From: Nonomuraea dietziae
GTDB lineage: Bacteria; Actinomycetota; Actinomycetes; Streptosporangiales; Streptosporangiaceae
Reading direction: 5' to 3'
DNA: 64,000 nucleotides
Assembly: GCF_014195505.1 (NCBI RefSeq)
Contig: NZ_JACIBV010000001.1
Span: forward strand, 5,270,001 to 5,334,000
The notes beneath the pieces were generated by a model. The model was not told the DNA's origin, made no database searches, and worked only from the letters and a program-made list of their open reading frames with translations. Positions 62,893 through 64,000 of the stretch are shown one piece after another. The first letter of the stretch is position 1. Each line of letters begins with the position of its first letter. The translations under genes and the position numbers were made by a program.

Positions 62893-63396
62893 TCAGCGCA
62901 CCCAGCCGGTGTAGCGCTGCCCTGTCGGCGTGCGTTCGCGGCGGCCCGGACGGCCCCCGCCCGCGCCGTCGAGCACGGACGACACCGCGCGCACCAGCCA
63001 GGAGTTGACCGAGATCCCCTCTCGGCCGGCCGCCTCGTCGATACGCGGCTTGAGCTGCTCGGGCACCCGCAGTGCCACCCTGATCACGGCCCCCTCCTCG
63101 GCTTCGGCCGAGGAGGCCGGTGCCGCCGCCTCCGAGGCGACCTCCGCCTGGGGCGTGGGCAGCGTCACGACGAACTGGGGATCGCGCCCGCGCAGCCGCA
63201 CATCGACCGAGCCGGGAGCGAGTTCGCGGGTGATCTCGTCCGCCGCGGCGGAGAGCGCCTCCAGCAGGGCCAGCCTGGCTGCGGACTCGATCGTGGCGGA
63301 CAGCCGCTCGGCGAGGGCACGGGTCTCCTCGCCGCCGGCCTCAGCGGCGAGGGCGAGTTCGCGTCGGAGGCCGTCGATGTACGGCGAAAGATGCAT
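62893..63396 (-). CDS. Ribbon-helix-helix type DNA-binding protein
   Basis: A 167-residue protein from ATG 63396. The N-terminal 75 residues are helical (LSPYIDGLRRELALAAEAGG). Residues about 110-145 read VALRVPEQLKPRIDEAAGRE, then GISVNSWLVRAVSSVL, a CopG/Arc-type ribbon-helix-helix. A direct repeat in the promoter is a likely operator, so it is probably autoregulatory and co-regulates the DUF4097 gene. I know this paired arrangement from other actinomycetes; it is not a typical toxin-antitoxin pair. Confidence 0.75.
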   Translation of the reverse strand: MHLSPYIDGLRRELALAAEAGGEETRALAERLSATIESAARLALLEALSAAADEITRELAPGSVDVRLRGRDPQFVVTLPTPQAEVASEAAAPASSAEAEEGAVIRVALRVPEQLKPRIDEAAGREGISVNSWLVRAVSSVLDGAGGGRPGRRERTPTGQRYTGWVR

Positions 63397-63405
63397 GGCA
63401 CCACT

Positions 63406-63457
63406 ATGACTCCATAATGGTGCCACGACAAGAATTCATGACTCCATTCGGGTGCCA
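63406..63457. promoter_or_regulatory. Paired 20-bp direct repeats upstream of the RHH gene
   Basis: ATGACTCCATAATGGTGCCA (63406-63425) and ATGACTCCATTCGGGTGCCA (63438-63457) share 17 of 20 bases and lie 32 bp apart, three helical turns. The unit GGCACCA (63397-63403) pairs with TGGTGCC at 63418-63424. RHH dimers typically bind such tandem sites. Confidence 0.65.
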
Positions 63458-63528
63458 TAGACGGTTCGAAAGGACTGCGACGAAGATCTCCTAGCCACTT
63501 CCGCCGCTGGACGGGTATGACTTGTCCT

Positions 63529-63939
63529 ATGGATAACCTTCTCGCCGGGCCGCCCCCGACCCACCTGCCGGACCTGCCCGAGGCCCGAGAGGCGCTGGAG
63601 TCCGGCGCTAAGGCGTCCGATGTGGCAGCGCGCTTCCCCGCCTACCCGGCGGCCTGGGCCACCCTCGCGGAGGAATACTTCGCCAAGGGCCACGCGGTCA
63701 CCTCCTACGCCTTCGCCCGCACCGGCTACCACCGTGGCCTCGACCAGCTGAGAAGGAGCGGATGGAAGGGGCACGGGCCGATCCCGTGGGAGCACGAACC
63801 CAACCGCGGCTTCCTGCGCTGCCTCTACTCGCTGCACAGGGCCGCGCAATCGATCGGCGAGAAGGACGAGGCCGAGCGGTGCCTGCAGTTCCTCAAGGAC
63901 AGCAGCAGCGAGGCCTACGACGCGCTGGCCAAGGGCTAG
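63529..63939 (+). CDS. DUF3151 family protein
   Basis: A 136-residue protein starting MDNLLAGPPPTHLPDLPEAR. Helical repeats AWATLAEEYFAKGHAVTSYA, then the conserved GYHRGLDQLRRSGWKGHGPIPWEHEPN cut into GYHRGLDQLRRSG and GPIPWEHEPNRGFLRCLY, are hallmarks of DUF3151, a TPR-like actinobacterial family of unknown role. From memory the gene neighbours fba and purA in mycobacteria, so purA may follow outside the window. The final 60 bp show a possible promoter but no gene. Confidence 0.88.
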   Translation: MDNLLAGPPPTHLPDLPEAREALESGAKASDVAARFPAYPAAWATLAEEYFAKGHAVTSYAFARTGYHRGLDQLRRSGWKGHGPIPWEHEPNRGFLRCLYSLHRAAQSIGEKDEAERCLQFLKDSSSEAYDALAKG

Positions 63940-64000
63940 CTCTTGGGACGAAAGGGCATACTCGGGTAGTCTCTCCACGCAAGAGCCCCTGTCGCGCTTG

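Overview
This 64 kb window is high-GC DNA from a filamentous-type actinomycete. WhiB/Wbl protein, mycobacterial-type MarP protease, Crp, an extracellular cholesterol oxidase, GTG starts and long GC-rich shadow frames all fit. A member of the Streptosporangiales (Nonomuraea-like) is my best guess, but nothing here fixes the genus. No phage, plasmid backbone, CRISPR array or biosynthetic cluster is visible.

Layout. (1) 1-11.7 kb is a conserved actinobacterial block: MarP-type protease, HEAT protein, CoA-type NUDIX, endonuclease III, Crp, metallo-beta-lactamase-fold hydrolase, NUDIX, RidA, DUF4177, two ArsA/Get3-like ATPases, a WhiB protein (WblA/WhiB4 position) and a class A penicillin-binding protein. 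From memory this is the order around Rv3671c-Rv3682 of Mycobacterium tuberculosis. (2) 11.8-17.8 kb holds YqeY, a phosphoesterase and tRNA-Pro(CGG), followed by a decayed integration hotspot: a second copy of the tRNA 3' half, an integrase fragment, a frameshifted gene, a secreted-protein gene and an HNH endonuclease gene. (3) 17.8-21.4 kb has a 41-bp tandem repeat and then a probable sterol-oxidation operon that ends in cholesterol oxidase. (4) 21.4-29.4 kb is accessory DNA with small hypotheticals, a TetR/VOC deletion scar, a frameshifted regulator and a PEP-utilising enzyme behind a large dyad. (5) 29.4-35.5 kb has a biotin-carrier/carboxyltransferase fusion, a candidate trp leader peptide before trpD, a glycosyltransferase and a ketopantoate-reductase-like gene. 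(6) 35.5-47.2 kb has an orphan NIT-domain sensor, transporters, a short Rho paralogue with a terminator in its leader, an RlmA-type methyltransferase and an S9 peptidase homologue lacking its catalytic histidine. (7) 47.2-53.6 kb is a signalling cluster: SpoIIE-type phosphatase, giant HAMP-array hybrid kinase and a response regulator. (8) 53.8-64 kb has a NYN protein, a sigma factor fused to a membrane anchor and a large predicted extracellular domain, a degenerate GGDEF gene coupled to pyrE, DedA, fructose-bisphosphate aldolase, a DUF4097/RHH pair and DUF3151.

The most interesting leads are the ten-codon WW leader upstream of trpD, the membrane-tethered sigma factor, the stacked attachment sites at tRNA-Pro, the leaderless promoter with an embedded palindrome driving the cholesterol-oxidase operon, the short Rho with its own leader terminator, and the two apparently inactivated enzymes (S9 peptidase, GGDEF). 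All functional statements rest on motifs read by eye and on remembered family knowledge; no database search was run.
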